From assembly GCF_010686725.1 (NCBI RefSeq), contig NZ_JAAGWZ010000002.1, positions 310,001-374,000 on the forward strand: 64,000 bases of DNA, read 5' to 3'. This DNA comes from Galbitalea soli (GTDB lineage: Bacteria > Actinomycetota > Actinomycetes > Actinomycetales > Microbacteriaceae). The notes beneath the pieces are model-generated. The model was not told the DNA's origin, did no database searches, and saw only the letters and a program-made list of their open reading frames with translations. Of this stretch, positions 38,230 through 45,365 are shown in pieces. Position numbers and translations under genes: made by a program. Within the stretch, counting starts at the first letter, position 1. Each line of letters begins with the position of its first letter.

Positions 38230-38868
38230 GTGTCAGACCCCACCGCGCCCGTACCGCCCGTCGAGCCGACGCCGGCCGGCCCGACGGCCGCGTCGCCCAT
38301 CCCCACTCCCGCCGCACCGTCGGTGCCGCTAATCGAGCCGGTCCCGATCGCCCCCGCGGCCGCGCGCCCCGCTCCCGCCGCTCCGTCGCAGCAGGCACCG
38401 GCCGGCGCGCCGCCCCAGCCCGCGTACGCCGCGGCCCCGCCCGCCGCAGCGCAGAGCCACCCGGGCTACCCCGGGTATCCGGCCCAGCCGGGCCACCCCG
38501 GCTACCCCGCCCAGCAGGGCTACCCCGGCTACCCGGCCCAGCCGGGCTACGCCGGATACGCCCCGTCCGCGCCGCGCGGTCTCAGCATCGCGTCCATGGT
38601 GCTCGGCATCGTCGGCACGGTGTTCGCGATGCTCTACGGATTCGGACTGCTGCCCTCCGTCACCGCGATCATCCTGGGTCACGTCGCCCAGAAGCGCCAG
38701 CGTCACGCCCGCGGCTTCTGGCTCGCGGGGCTCATCACCGGCTACGTGGGGCTCGCGCTCTCGATCATCGTGATCATCGCCGTGGCGTTCTTCGTGGCCT
38801 ACGTGATCAACACTCCGGGCTTCCAGCGCGGGTTCGACGCCGGATACCCCGGCGGCATCAACAGCTAG
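38230..38868 (+). CDS. Third DUF4190-like protein with Gly-Tyr-Pro repeat head
   Basis: A 212-residue protein from GTG 38230 (MSDPTAPVPPVEP), chosen because GAGGAG lies nine bases upstream; ATG 38188 is an in-frame alternative adding 14 residues. Residues 1-75 are proline/alanine-rich; about 78-112 repeat GYPGYPAQPGHPGYPAQ-type units. The C-terminal half has the DUF4190 hairpin: LSIASMVLGIVGTVFAMLYG, LGHVAQKRQRHARGFWLAGL, then a last hydrophobic segment. Related proline-rich-head membrane proteins are common in actinobacteria, some near cell-division genes, but no role is established here. It ends 4 bp inside the convergent methyltransferase gene. Confidence 0.75.
   Translation: MSDPTAPVPPVEPTPAGPTAASPIPTPAAPSVPLIEPVPIAPAAARPAPAAPSQQAPAGAPPQPAYAAAPPAAAQSHPGYPGYPAQPGHPGYPAQQGYPGYPAQPGYAGYAPSAPRGLSIASMVLGIVGTVFAMLYGFGLLPSVTAIILGHVAQKRQRHARGFWLAGLITGYVGLALSIIVIIAVAFFVAYVINTPGFQRGFDAGYPGGINS
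38464..38564 (+). repeat. Gly-Tyr-Pro coding repeat
   Basis: Units of about 24-27 bp (GGCTACCCCGGCTACCCGGC type) repeat four times inside the head of the third DUF4190-like gene, encoding GYPGYPAQ-like octapeptides. Confidence 0.7.
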
Positions 38869-40040
38869 ACGCGTTCGGCGAGCAGCGCGATGCGCTTGCC
38901 CGCCACGCGCGTGAGGATGAGGGTCGCCGAACCGCTGCCCTTGAGCGACAGTTTGCGGCGCAGTACCGCCGGGTCGACGTCCATGCCGCGCTTCTTGATC
39001 TCGAGCGTGCCGATACCCCGCGCCGACAGCTCGCGCGCCAGTTTGCGCTCGTCGAAGGGCATGCGGGCGGTGATGCGGAAGGCGGTCGCGAAGGGGGTGG
39101 CGGTGGCCTGATCGGCGGTGAAGTACGCGATTGTGGGGTCGATCATCCGCCCCTCCAGCCGGCGCACCAGGTCGCCGATCAAGCGCGCACGGATGACCGC
39201 CCCATCCGGCTCGTAGAGGTAATCGCCCAGCTCGCCCAGCTCCGCGTCGGTGCTGTCGGCCTCGGCGGTCAGCTCCGCCGTGCCCGCATCGGTGACGATG
39301 AGCGCCGAGCGCCGCACGCCCTCGCGCGCGAGTGGACCGAACCACACCCCCAGCTCGACCACCTCGTGGCCCACCGAGACCCACTGCGCCTCGGCGTCCG
39401 TCGGGATGAGCGCGCGATCGATACCGGGCCCGAGTTTCACCCCCGTCGGGAAGCGCGCGGCGAGACCGAACGCGAAGTCGAGCGAGGGGGACCAGTCGCC
39501 GGGGTCGGCGAGCCGACGTGCACCGTCGCGGCGGGCCGGGTCGAGGTAGACGCCGTCGACGCCCGCGAGGTCGAAGGTCGTCACGTCGGCGTGCTCGACC
39601 CGCGCGTTCGACCACGGTGCGAGGTTGTACGCGGCGATCGCGGCGGTCACCTCGTCGCGCTCCACGGCCGTGACCTCGATGTCGAGGGCGGCGAGCGCGA
39701 GGGCGTCCGCGCCGATGCCGCAGCCGAGGTCGGCGACCCACTGCACCCCGGCGCGCTGGAACCGGCCCGCGTGCTGGGCCGCGACCTGGAGGCGGGTGGC
39801 CTGCTCGAGTCCGGCCTCGGTGAAGAGCATGCGCGAGGCGAAGGGGCCGAACTTTGCGGCGGCCCGGGTGCGGAGCTTCGACTGCGCGAGCACCGCGGCG
39901 ACGAGGCCGGGGCCGTGGCCCGCGCGCCGGAGTTCCGCGACCTTCTGCACCACGTCATCCGTCGACCGCCACTCGGGCAGGGAGTCGAGGAGGCGCAGGC
40001 CCTCGGGCGAGAGCAGCTCGACGAGCTCGAGGGTGTTCAT
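38865..40040 (-). CDS. Class I SAM methyltransferase, THUMP-like
   Basis: A 391-residue protein. The SAM-binding motif is VADLGCGIGADALALAAL (about 103-120) with the acidic VTAVERDE strand end; VDGVYLDPARRDGARR carries a DP-A-R motif resembling the N6-adenine or amino-MTase motif IV region. The C-terminal third (from about 325, RITARMPFDERKLARELSARGI) resembles the THUMP-like domain annotated in actinobacterial proteins. Probably an RNA methyltransferase, substrate unknown. ATG 40040; convergent with the upstream DUF4190 gene with a 4-bp overlap. Divergent from groES. Confidence 0.85.
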   Translation of the reverse strand: MNTLELVELLSPEGLRLLDSLPEWRSTDDVVQKVAELRRAGHGPGLVAAVLAQSKLRTRAAAKFGPFASRMLFTEAGLEQATRLQVAAQHAGRFQRAGVQWVADLGCGIGADALALAALDIEVTAVERDEVTAAIAAYNLAPWSNARVEHADVTTFDLAGVDGVYLDPARRDGARRLADPGDWSPSLDFAFGLAARFPTGVKLGPGIDRALIPTDAEAQWVSVGHEVVELGVWFGPLAREGVRRSALIVTDAGTAELTAEADSTDAELGELGDYLYEPDGAVIRARLIGDLVRRLEGRMIDPTIAYFTADQATATPFATAFRITARMPFDERKLARELSARGIGTLEIKKRGMDVDPAVLRRKLSLKGSGSATLILTRVAGKRIALLAERV

Positions 40041-40082
40041 GCACTCATCCTGTCAGGTGCGTGGCCCGAGGGGGTGCCGGAA

Positions 40083-40109
40083 TTGGCACTCGGATTGAAC
40101 GAGTGCCAG
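40083..40109 (+). promoter_or_regulatory. CIRCE operator 1 (HrcA site)
   Basis: TGGCACTC and GAGTGCCA form a perfect inverted repeat with a 9-bp spacer (40084-40108), matching the CIRCE plan TTAGCACTC-N9-GAGTGCTAA. The -35 box of the groES promoter (TTGAAC) lies inside its spacer, so HrcA binding would block RNA polymerase. Confidence 0.9.
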
Positions 40110-40123
40110 CCACCCTCTATAGT
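40095..40123 (+). promoter_or_regulatory. groES: groES promoter
   Basis: TTGAAC (40095-40100), a 17-bp spacer and TATAGT (40118-40123) make a good sigma-70-type promoter, with transcription expected near 40130. It is flanked by two CIRCE operators. Confidence 0.8.
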
Positions 40124-40128
40124 TGTCG

Positions 40129-40155
40129 TTGGCACTCTCAATAGGAGTGTGCCAA
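40129..40155 (+). promoter_or_regulatory. CIRCE operator 2 (HrcA site)
   Basis: TTGGCACTC (40129-40137), a 9-bp spacer, then GTGTGCCAA (40147-40155): a CIRCE element with one mismatch in the right arm. It sits at the expected transcription start of groES, so it would also lie in the 5' end of the mRNA. Confidence 0.85.
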
Positions 40156-40189
40156 CCCCAGTTTTTGCTCAAGAAAGAAGAGGTCAACC

Positions 40190-40486
40190 GTGTCGGTCTC
40201 CATCAAGCCGCTCGAGGATCGCATCGTCATTCGCCAGGTCGAGGCGGAGCAGACCACTGCTTCGGGTCTTGTCATCCCTGACACCGCGAAGGAGAAGCCC
40301 CAGGAGGGCGAGGTCGTCGCCGTAGGCCCCGGCCGCATCGACGACAACGGCAACCGCGTTCCGCTCGACGTCGCCGTCGGCGACAAGGTCATCTACTCGA
40401 AGTACGGCGGAACCGAGGTGAAGTACGGCGGAGAGGACTTCCTCGTGCTCTCGGCGCGCGACGTGCTCGCGGTGGTCGTCCGCTAG
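40190..40486 (+). CDS. groES: Co-chaperonin GroES
   Basis: A 98-residue cap protein of the GroEL chaperonin. [20 protein letters not shown], the mobile loop around [20 protein letters not shown] and [17 protein letters not shown] are diagnostic. GTG 40190 is preceded by AAGAAGAGG. Heat-shock control by HrcA is indicated by the two CIRCE operators. No groEL follows: a strong terminator lies 17 bp after its stop and rarD is next, so the chaperonin gene must be elsewhere. Confidence 0.98.
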   Translation: MSVSIKPLEDRIVIRQVEAEQTTASGLVIPDTAKEKPQEGEVVAVGPGRIDDNGNRVPLDVAVGDKVIYSKYGGTEVKYGGEDFLVLSARDVLAVVVR

Positions 40487-40502
40487 TCAGCGACACAGTT
40501 CA

Positions 40503-40539
40503 GCAGAAGGTCCGGTGGTTCCGCCACCGGGCCTTCTGC
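40503..40539 (+). terminator. groES terminator
   Basis: GCAGAAGGTCCGGTGG (40503-40518) pairs with CCACCGGGCCTTCTGC (40524-40539) over 16 bp with one G-U pair and a 5-nt loop. It directly follows groES and makes it monocistronic. Confidence 0.85.
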
Positions 40540-40561
40540 CGTCTGCGGGCGGATGATCGGC

Positions 40562-40601
40562 GCGGGTGCGGGTGCGGGTGCGGGTGCGGGTGCGGGTGCG
40601 G
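40562..40601. repeat. GCGGGT hexanucleotide tract
   Basis: Six full copies of GCGGGT plus a partial one, in the gap between groES and rarD, with further imperfect copies to about 40635. Non-coding. A simple-sequence repeat like this could vary in copy number. Confidence 0.85.
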
Positions 40602-40679
40602 CGCGTCGTGCGGGTGCGTGTCGCGCGGGTGCGCCTGCCAAGCCCGTGCGCGCGCCCGCGCCCGCTGTGCCCGGCGCGT

Positions 40680-40692
40680 TAGGCTGGCGACG
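40680..40692 (+). promoter_or_regulatory. Possible leaderless promoter of rarD
   Basis: TAGGCT (40680-40685) ends six bases before GTG 40692, with no ribosome-binding site between. No clear -35. Confidence 0.35.
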
Positions 40693-41684
40693 TGCCCGAC
40701 GATGACTCCGCGACCCCGCGCGGCGCGGGCCGAGCCGCGGACGCCGTGCCGGTGAGGGGCACGGGGACGGGCATCCTTCTCGCCGTGGTCGCCTACGGAC
40801 TCTGGGGCGTGCTGCCGCTCTTCTTCCTCCTGCTCGCCCCGGCCGGCGCCGTCGAGGTGGTCGCCTGGCGGATCGTGCTGTCGCTGCTGTTCTGCGCCGT
40901 GCTCGTCACCGTCACGCGGTCGTGGCCGCGCCTGCTCGAACTGCTGCGCGACCGCGGGGTCATGCTGACGCTCGGCATCGCGGGCCTGCTCATCCTGGTC
41001 AACTGGCTCGTCTACGTGTTCGCGACGCTCAGCGGGCAGGTCGTGGAGGCGGCACTAGGGTATTTCACCAACCCGATCGTGACCGTGCTGCTCGGGGTCT
41101 TCGTGCTGCGGGAGCGGCTCCGCATCGCGCAGTGGGTCGCGATCGGGATCAGCGCTGTCGCCGTCATCGTTCTCGCTGTGAACTACGGGCGCGTGCCCAT
41201 CATCGCGCTCGCGCTCGCCTTCTCCTTCGGGCTCTACGGCCTGATCAAGAAGCGAGTCGGGGCGCGGGTGGACGCCCTCAGCGGCCTCACCATCGAGACG
41301 CTGTGGCTCTCGCCGCTCGCCGGGGGAGCGCTCATCGCCATCGCCGCGACATCGGGCCTCACCACCGGCACGGCGGGACTGACCCAGACCCTCGCGATGC
41401 TCTCCGCCGGCGTCGTCACCGCGGTTCCGCTGCTCCTCTTCGCGGGCGCGGCGCGCCGCCTGCCGCTCGCCTACCTGGGGCTGTCGCAGTACCTCGCGCC
41501 CATCATGCAGTTCCTCATCGGGGTCGCCGTCTTGCACGAGGCGATGCCGCCCGCGCGATGGGCCGGCTTCGCTCTGGTGTGGATCGCGCTCATCGTGCTC
41601 ACGATCGACATGTTCGCGGCCTCGCGGGCCGCAGCGGGGGATGCGAGGGGTCGCGCGACCGGGGATGCCGTCGGCCCCGTGTGA
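40692..41684 (+). CDS. rarD: EamA-family transporter RarD
   Basis: A 330-residue inner-membrane protein of the drug/metabolite transporter superfamily with about ten membrane segments. After a 20-residue polar head, GILLAVVAYGLWGVLPLFFL and the VVAWRIVLSLLFCAVLVTV segment match RarD; LVNWLVYVFA, QVVEAALGYFTNPIVTVLLG and GLSQYLAPIMQFLIGVAVL are also typical. RarD's substrate is not settled (chloramphenicol sensitivity in Pseudomonas gave the name). A short polar tail ends the protein. Monocistronic, between groES and livK. Confidence 0.9.
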   Translation: MPDDDSATPRGAGRAADAVPVRGTGTGILLAVVAYGLWGVLPLFFLLLAPAGAVEVVAWRIVLSLLFCAVLVTVTRSWPRLLELLRDRGVMLTLGIAGLLILVNWLVYVFATLSGQVVEAALGYFTNPIVTVLLGVFVLRERLRIAQWVAIGISAVAVIVLAVNYGRVPIIALALAFSFGLYGLIKKRVGARVDALSGLTIETLWLSPLAGGALIAIAATSGLTTGTAGLTQTLAMLSAGVVTAVPLLLFAGAARRLPLAYLGLSQYLAPIMQFLIGVAVLHEAMPPARWAGFALVWIALIVLTIDMFAASRAAAGDARGRATGDAVGPV

Positions 41685-41714
41685 TGCGGAATGCGCAGCG
41701 ATGCGCCCGTTTAC

Positions 41715-41755
41715 GTCACGATTACAGCACGTTACAGGCCCGTAACACGGGCGTA
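41715..41755 (+). promoter_or_regulatory. GlnR-box-like motif upstream of livK
   Basis: GTTAC-N6-GTAAC (41731-41746) is flanked by GTCAC (41715-41719), ATTAC (41721-41725) and GTATT (41753-41757, six bases after GTAAC). The GTnAC-n6-GnAAC layout with roughly 11-bp periodicity resembles actinobacterial GlnR operators. It abuts the -35 of the livK promoter. Inference only. Confidence 0.4.
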
Positions 41756-41784
41756 TTGTCTGAGTCCCATTCACAGCATAGGTT
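41756..41784 (+). promoter_or_regulatory. livK promoter
   Basis: TTGTCT (41756-41761), a 17-bp spacer and TAGGTT (41779-41784), 63 bp before the ATG. AAGGAG lies five bases before the start. Confidence 0.55.
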
Positions 41785-41847
41785 GGCAGCACGTTCGTGG
41801 ATCTTCCGCGTGCAGAGAATTCCCTCGCAATCACACCAAGGAGCAAC

Positions 41848-43128
41848 ATGGGTGCATTTTCCCGGGCCACAGCGGCCACCCGCTCACGATCGGTGAAGTC
41901 CGTCATCAGCGGTCTCGCCATTCTGGGCGCCACGGCGCTCATCCTGAGCGGTTGTGCGTCGACCAGCAGCGGTACGCCGTCCAAGACGCTCAGCCTGAAG
42001 ATCGGAACCATCCTTCCGCAGACCGGCTCCCTCGCGGTTCTCGGCCCGCCCGAGTTCGCGGGTGTCGACCTCGCCGTCAAGGACATCAACGCCGCCAAGG
42101 CCGGCATCACGATCAGCGTGGAGCACAAGGACTCCGGTGACACCACCACGAACATCGCGACCCAGTCGGCGACCGCCGAGCTCGCCGACGGCGTGAGCGC
42201 CATCATCGGCGCGGCCTCGTCGAGCGTCTCGCTCACGATGATCGACCAGATCACGAAGGCGAAGGTCGTCCAGATCTCGCCGGCGAACACCTCGCCGACG
42301 TTCTCGACCTACGCGGATGGCGGCTACTACTTCCGCACTGCGCCGTCTGACGTGCTGCAGGGCCGAGTTCTGGGCCAGAAGATCCTCAAGGACGGTCACA
42401 CCAATGTCTCGATCCTCTACCAGAACGACTCCTACGGACAGGGCCTCGACACCAACGTGAAGAAGGCGCTCGAGGACGGCGGAGCATCCGTCGGCCAGAA
42501 CGTCGCCTTCGACCCGGCCGCGACCAGCTTCGCGTCTGAGGTCACCACGGTGCTCTCGACCAAGCCGGACGCTCTCGTCGTGATCTCGTTCGACCAGATC
42601 AAGGCCATCGCCCCGGAGCTGAAGAAGAACGGATTCGACTTCAACAACTTCTACGGCACGGACGGCAACTACGGTGTCATCGACCCGAGCTACAAGGACG
42701 TCATCATCGCCGGCGCGCAGTTCACCAACCCCGGTGTCAACGCGTCGAACGACCTCAAGTCGCGCCTCCAGGCTCTCGTGAAGGCACAGGGTAACAAGCC
42801 GCTCACGGTGTTCGCCTACGCCCCCGAGTCCTACGACGCGACCGTGCTCCTGGCACTCGCCGCGCTGCAGGCCAAGGGCACGACCGGTGCGGACATCCAG
42901 AAGCACCTGATCAGCGTCTCCGAGGACGGCACGAAGTGCACCACGTTCAAGGAGTGCGCGGCGCTCATCAACGCCGGCAAGAAGGCGAACTACGACGGGC
43001 TCTCCGGCCCCATCACCTTCGACAAGAACGGTGACCCGTCGCAGGCCTACGTGTCGATCTACAAGTACAACTCGACCAACGGCAACGACTACGAGACCGC
43101 CCAGTTCGGCGACCTCACCAAGGGCTGA
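41848..43128 (+). CDS. livK: Branched-chain amino-acid ABC transporter substrate-binding lipoprotein
   Basis: A 426-residue periplasmic-binding protein of the Leu/Ile/Val family. Signal peptide with lipobox LSGC, lipidated on C36, then LKIGTILPQTGSLAVLGPPE, the ligand-pocket segment IGAASSSVSLTMIDQ and the lobe VSILYQNDSYGQGLDTNVKK. ATG 41848 follows AAGGAG; the open frame upstream to 41797 is unlikely to be used. It should feed the LivH-LivM-LivG-LivF importer encoded convergently 0.5 kb downstream. A perfect terminator follows. Exact substrate (branched amino acid, amide or urea) cannot be told from the sequence. Confidence 0.92.
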   Translation: MGAFSRATAATRSRSVKSVISGLAILGATALILSGCASTSSGTPSKTLSLKIGTILPQTGSLAVLGPPEFAGVDLAVKDINAAKAGITISVEHKDSGDTTTNIATQSATAELADGVSAIIGAASSSVSLTMIDQITKAKVVQISPANTSPTFSTYADGGYYFRTAPSDVLQGRVLGQKILKDGHTNVSILYQNDSYGQGLDTNVKKALEDGGASVGQNVAFDPAATSFASEVTTVLSTKPDALVVISFDQIKAIAPELKKNGFDFNNFYGTDGNYGVIDPSYKDVIIAGAQFTNPGVNASNDLKSRLQALVKAQGNKPLTVFAYAPESYDATVLLALAALQAKGTTGADIQKHLISVSEDGTKCTTFKECAALINAGKKANYDGLSGPITFDKNGDPSQAYVSIYKYNSTNGNDYETAQFGDLTKG

Positions 43129-43150
43129 TCCAGCGACCAGCTGACACGCC

Positions 43151-43186
43151 CGAAGGGCCCCGACCGGCAACGGTCGGGGCCCTTCG
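43151..43186 (+). terminator. livK terminator
   Basis: CGAAGGGCCCCGACCG (43151-43166), GCAA tetraloop, CGGTCGGGGCCCTTCG (43171-43186): a perfect 16-bp stem with a stable loop, 22 bp after the livK stop. Confidence 0.9.
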
Positions 43187-43218
43187 TCGTGCGGCGCGCC
43201 TGCCGCGCCCCCTGCCCT

Positions 43219-43612
43219 CCCCGCGCGAGTTGGCACTGCCTCCTCCCCGCGCGAGTTGGCACTTTTTGTGCAACTTTCGCGCCCGCAGGGGCAATTGGCG
43301 CCCACTGGGTGGGCGACCCCCACCTTGTGGCACATTCTTGTGCCACAAAATGAGGGCGCAGGCGGGCAGGCCCGCCTGCGCGGCGGGTTAGTGCGCGACG
43401 GGACGTCGCGCAGGGGCCCAACGGGCCGGCTGACGCCGCGCGGGCGGAGTGCCAGGAGCGCCCCATGCCATGCGAACGGTCACGTCGCGCTGCTCATCGA
43501 CCGCACCCTCGTTTCGTCGCACCGATTTGTGCCACAAGCAGTGCGGTGCCCACCGAGTGGGCGCTAACCGCCCCTGCGGGCGCGAAAGTTGCACAAAAAG
43601 TGCCAACTCGCG
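43219..43612. repeat. Inverted-repeat (MITE-like) element between livK and livF
   Basis: A perfect 43-bp inverted repeat joins 43250-43292 and 43570-43612; similarity continues inward with mismatches to about 43361 and 43502, giving two diverged arms of about 110 bp around a 140-bp centre. The left edge also has a 19-bp direct repeat (CCCCGCGCGAGTTGGCACT at 43219-43237 and 43245-43263). Inside the left arm TTGTGGCAC pairs with GTGCCACAA (about 43325-43348). No convincing gene is present: all frames in this 468-bp gap are short and overlap the repeats. It could be a non-autonomous mobile element or a bidirectional transcription barrier. Confidence 0.8.
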
Positions 43613-43654
43613 GAGGTGGGGCGGTGGGAGTGGCGGCGGCGGCCGCGCCGCGCC

Positions 43655-44419
43655 CTACCCGCCGACGGTGGGTGTCGAGGTGGTCGCGGCGTGGTCGGTC
43701 GCGAGGGTGCCGAGGTAGAGCTCGATGACCTTGGGGTCGTTCATGAGGGTGCGCCCGGTGCCGCTGTAGGCGTCGCGGCCCTGGTCGAGCACGTAGCCGC
43801 GATCGCAGATCTGCAGCGCGCGACGGGCGTTCTGCTCCACGATCATCACCGAGACGCCGGCGCGGTTGATCTGCGCGACGTTGATGAAGGTCTCGTCCTG
43901 TCGCACGGGCGACAGGCCCGCGCTCGGCTCGTCGAGCAGCAGCACCGAGGGGTCCATCATGAGCGCGCGCGACATCGCCACCATCTGGCGCTCGCCGCCC
44001 GACAGCGACCCGGCGCGCTGCTTGAGCCGACGACCGAGTTCCGGGAAGAGCGAGGTGACGAAGTCGATGCGCTCCTTGAACATCTTGGGCTTCTGGTACG
44101 ACCCCATCTCGAGATTCTCCTCGATGGTGAGGCTGGGGAAGACGTTGTTGTTCTGCGGCACCATGCCGACACCCTTGGTGACGAGCTTGTCGGCCTTGAG
44201 ACCGGTGATCTCGTCACCGCCGAGCAGCACCTGCCCGCTGCGGATGTTCACCTGCCCGAAGATCGCCTTCAGCAGGGTCGACTTCCCGGCGCCGTTCGGG
44301 CCGATGATGCCGACGAGTTCGCCCTTCTGCACGTAAACGTTGCAGCCGTTGAGGATGTTGACGCCCGGCAGGTAGCCGGCGACCAGATCCTTGGTCTCCA
44401 GCACGATCTCATTCGCCAT
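43655..44419 (-). CDS. livF: Branched-chain amino-acid ABC transporter ATPase LivF
   Basis: A 254-residue ATPase. Walker A GPNGAGKSTLLKAIFG (about 40-55), the Q-loop region GVGMVPQNNNVFPSLTIEEN, signature LSGGERQMVAMSRALM, Walker B SVLLLDEPSAGLSP and the H-loop-like VMIVEQNARRAL. A threonine/alanine tail (TLATDHAATTSTPTVGG) ends it. It lies last in the minus-strand liv unit and overlaps livG by 11 bp. It powers import together with LivG. Confidence 0.96.
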   Translation of the reverse strand: MANEIVLETKDLVAGYLPGVNILNGCNVYVQKGELVGIIGPNGAGKSTLLKAIFGQVNIRSGQVLLGGDEITGLKADKLVTKGVGMVPQNNNVFPSLTIEENLEMGSYQKPKMFKERIDFVTSLFPELGRRLKQRAGSLSGGERQMVAMSRALMMDPSVLLLDEPSAGLSPVRQDETFINVAQINRAGVSVMIVEQNARRALQICDRGYVLDQGRDAYSGTGRTLMNDPKVIELYLGTLATDHAATTSTPTVGG

Positions 44420-45365
44420 CGGGCTTCTCCTCTTCTGCGATCTCGCTCTTGATCTCGTCGACGAGGAACGAGTCGTCGAGATCCTTGGCGACCTCCAGCT
44501 GGCCGGTGAGGCTGCCGAGGTCGGTATCGTGGTGCGCGCCGAGATAGGCGTCGATGACGGCCTGATCCTGCATGACGGTCGCGGGATACCCCTCGGCCAC
44601 GATGCGCCCCTCGGCCATGACGATCACCCAGTCGGCGATGGTCTGCACCATGTGCATGTCGTGCTCGACGAACAGCACGGTGGTGCCGTCGTTCTTGAGG
44701 TTGAGAACGTGCCCGAGCAGCGACTGGGTGAGCGCGGGGTTCACGCCGGCCATCGGCTCGTCGAGCATGACGAGCCGCGGCTTGCTCATGAGCGCCCGCG
44801 CCATCTCGAGCAGCTTGCGCTGCCCGCCGGAGAGGCTCGCCGCGTAGTCGTCCTTCTTGGTGTCGAGCTTGAACCGGGCGAGGAGCTCGAGCGCCTGCGC
44901 GGTGATCTCGTCCTCCCGCTTGCGCCAGCTGCCCTTGAACAGCGCGGGGAAGAACCGCTCACCGCTCTGGCCCGTCGCACCCAGGCGCATGTTCTCCATC
45001 ACGCTGAGGAGGCTGAGCGCCTTGGTCAGCTGGAAGGTGCGCACCATGCCACGCCGCGACACCTTGTAGGCCGGGACGCCGGCGAGACTGTCGCCGTCGA
45101 GCGACCAGGTGCCCGTGTCGGGCTTGTCGAATCCGGTGAGCAGGTTGAAGAAGGTGGTCTTGCCCGCGCCGTTCGGGCCGATGAGGGCGGTGATCTTGCC
45201 GCGCGGGATCTCGACGTGCTCGACGTCGACCGCGGTCATCCCGCCGAATGTGCGCTTGACGCCGTGGGCGATGAGGATCGGGTCGACCTTGGGTACGCCC
45301 GGCCCGGGCTCGCCCTTCTGCAGTTGCTCGACGGCGGGCGTCGATGCGGATTCAGCCTTAGGCAC
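44409..45365 (-). CDS. livG: Branched-chain amino-acid ABC transporter ATPase LivG
   Basis: A 318-residue ATPase. After a 30-residue lead, Walker A GPNGAGKTTFFNLLTGF, then the LivG-type RRGMVRTFQLTKALSLLSVM and signature LSGGQRKLLEMARALMSKP with Walker B LVMLDEPMAGVNP. The acidic tail (about 285-318, SEIAEEEKPDGE at the end) is an extension beyond the usual 255-260 residues. Overlaps livM by 8 bp and livF by 11 bp. Confidence 0.95.
   Translation of the reverse strand: MPKAESASTPAVEQLQKGEPGPGVPKVDPILIAHGVKRTFGGMTAVDVEHVEIPRGKITALIGPNGAGKTTFFNLLTGFDKPDTGTWSLDGDSLAGVPAYKVSRRGMVRTFQLTKALSLLSVMENMRLGATGQSGERFFPALFKGSWRKREDEITAQALELLARFKLDTKKDDYAASLSGGQRKLLEMARALMSKPRLVMLDEPMAGVNPALTQSLLGHVLNLKNDGTTVLFVEHDMHMVQTIADWVIVMAEGRIVAEGYPATVMQDQAVIDAYLGAHHDTDLGSLTGQLEVAKDLDDSFLVDEIKSEIAEEEKPDGE

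Noticed and set aside
43250-43290. TTGGCACT inside the inverted repeat as a CIRCE operator
   Set aside because: It lacks the GAGTGCCAA partner at 9-bp spacing and is not next to a heat-shock gene.
43256-43728. Short frames of 70-125 codons in the livK-livF gap
   Set aside because: They read through the inverted repeats on both strands with similar composition, have no ribosome-binding sites, and show no recognisable protein features.
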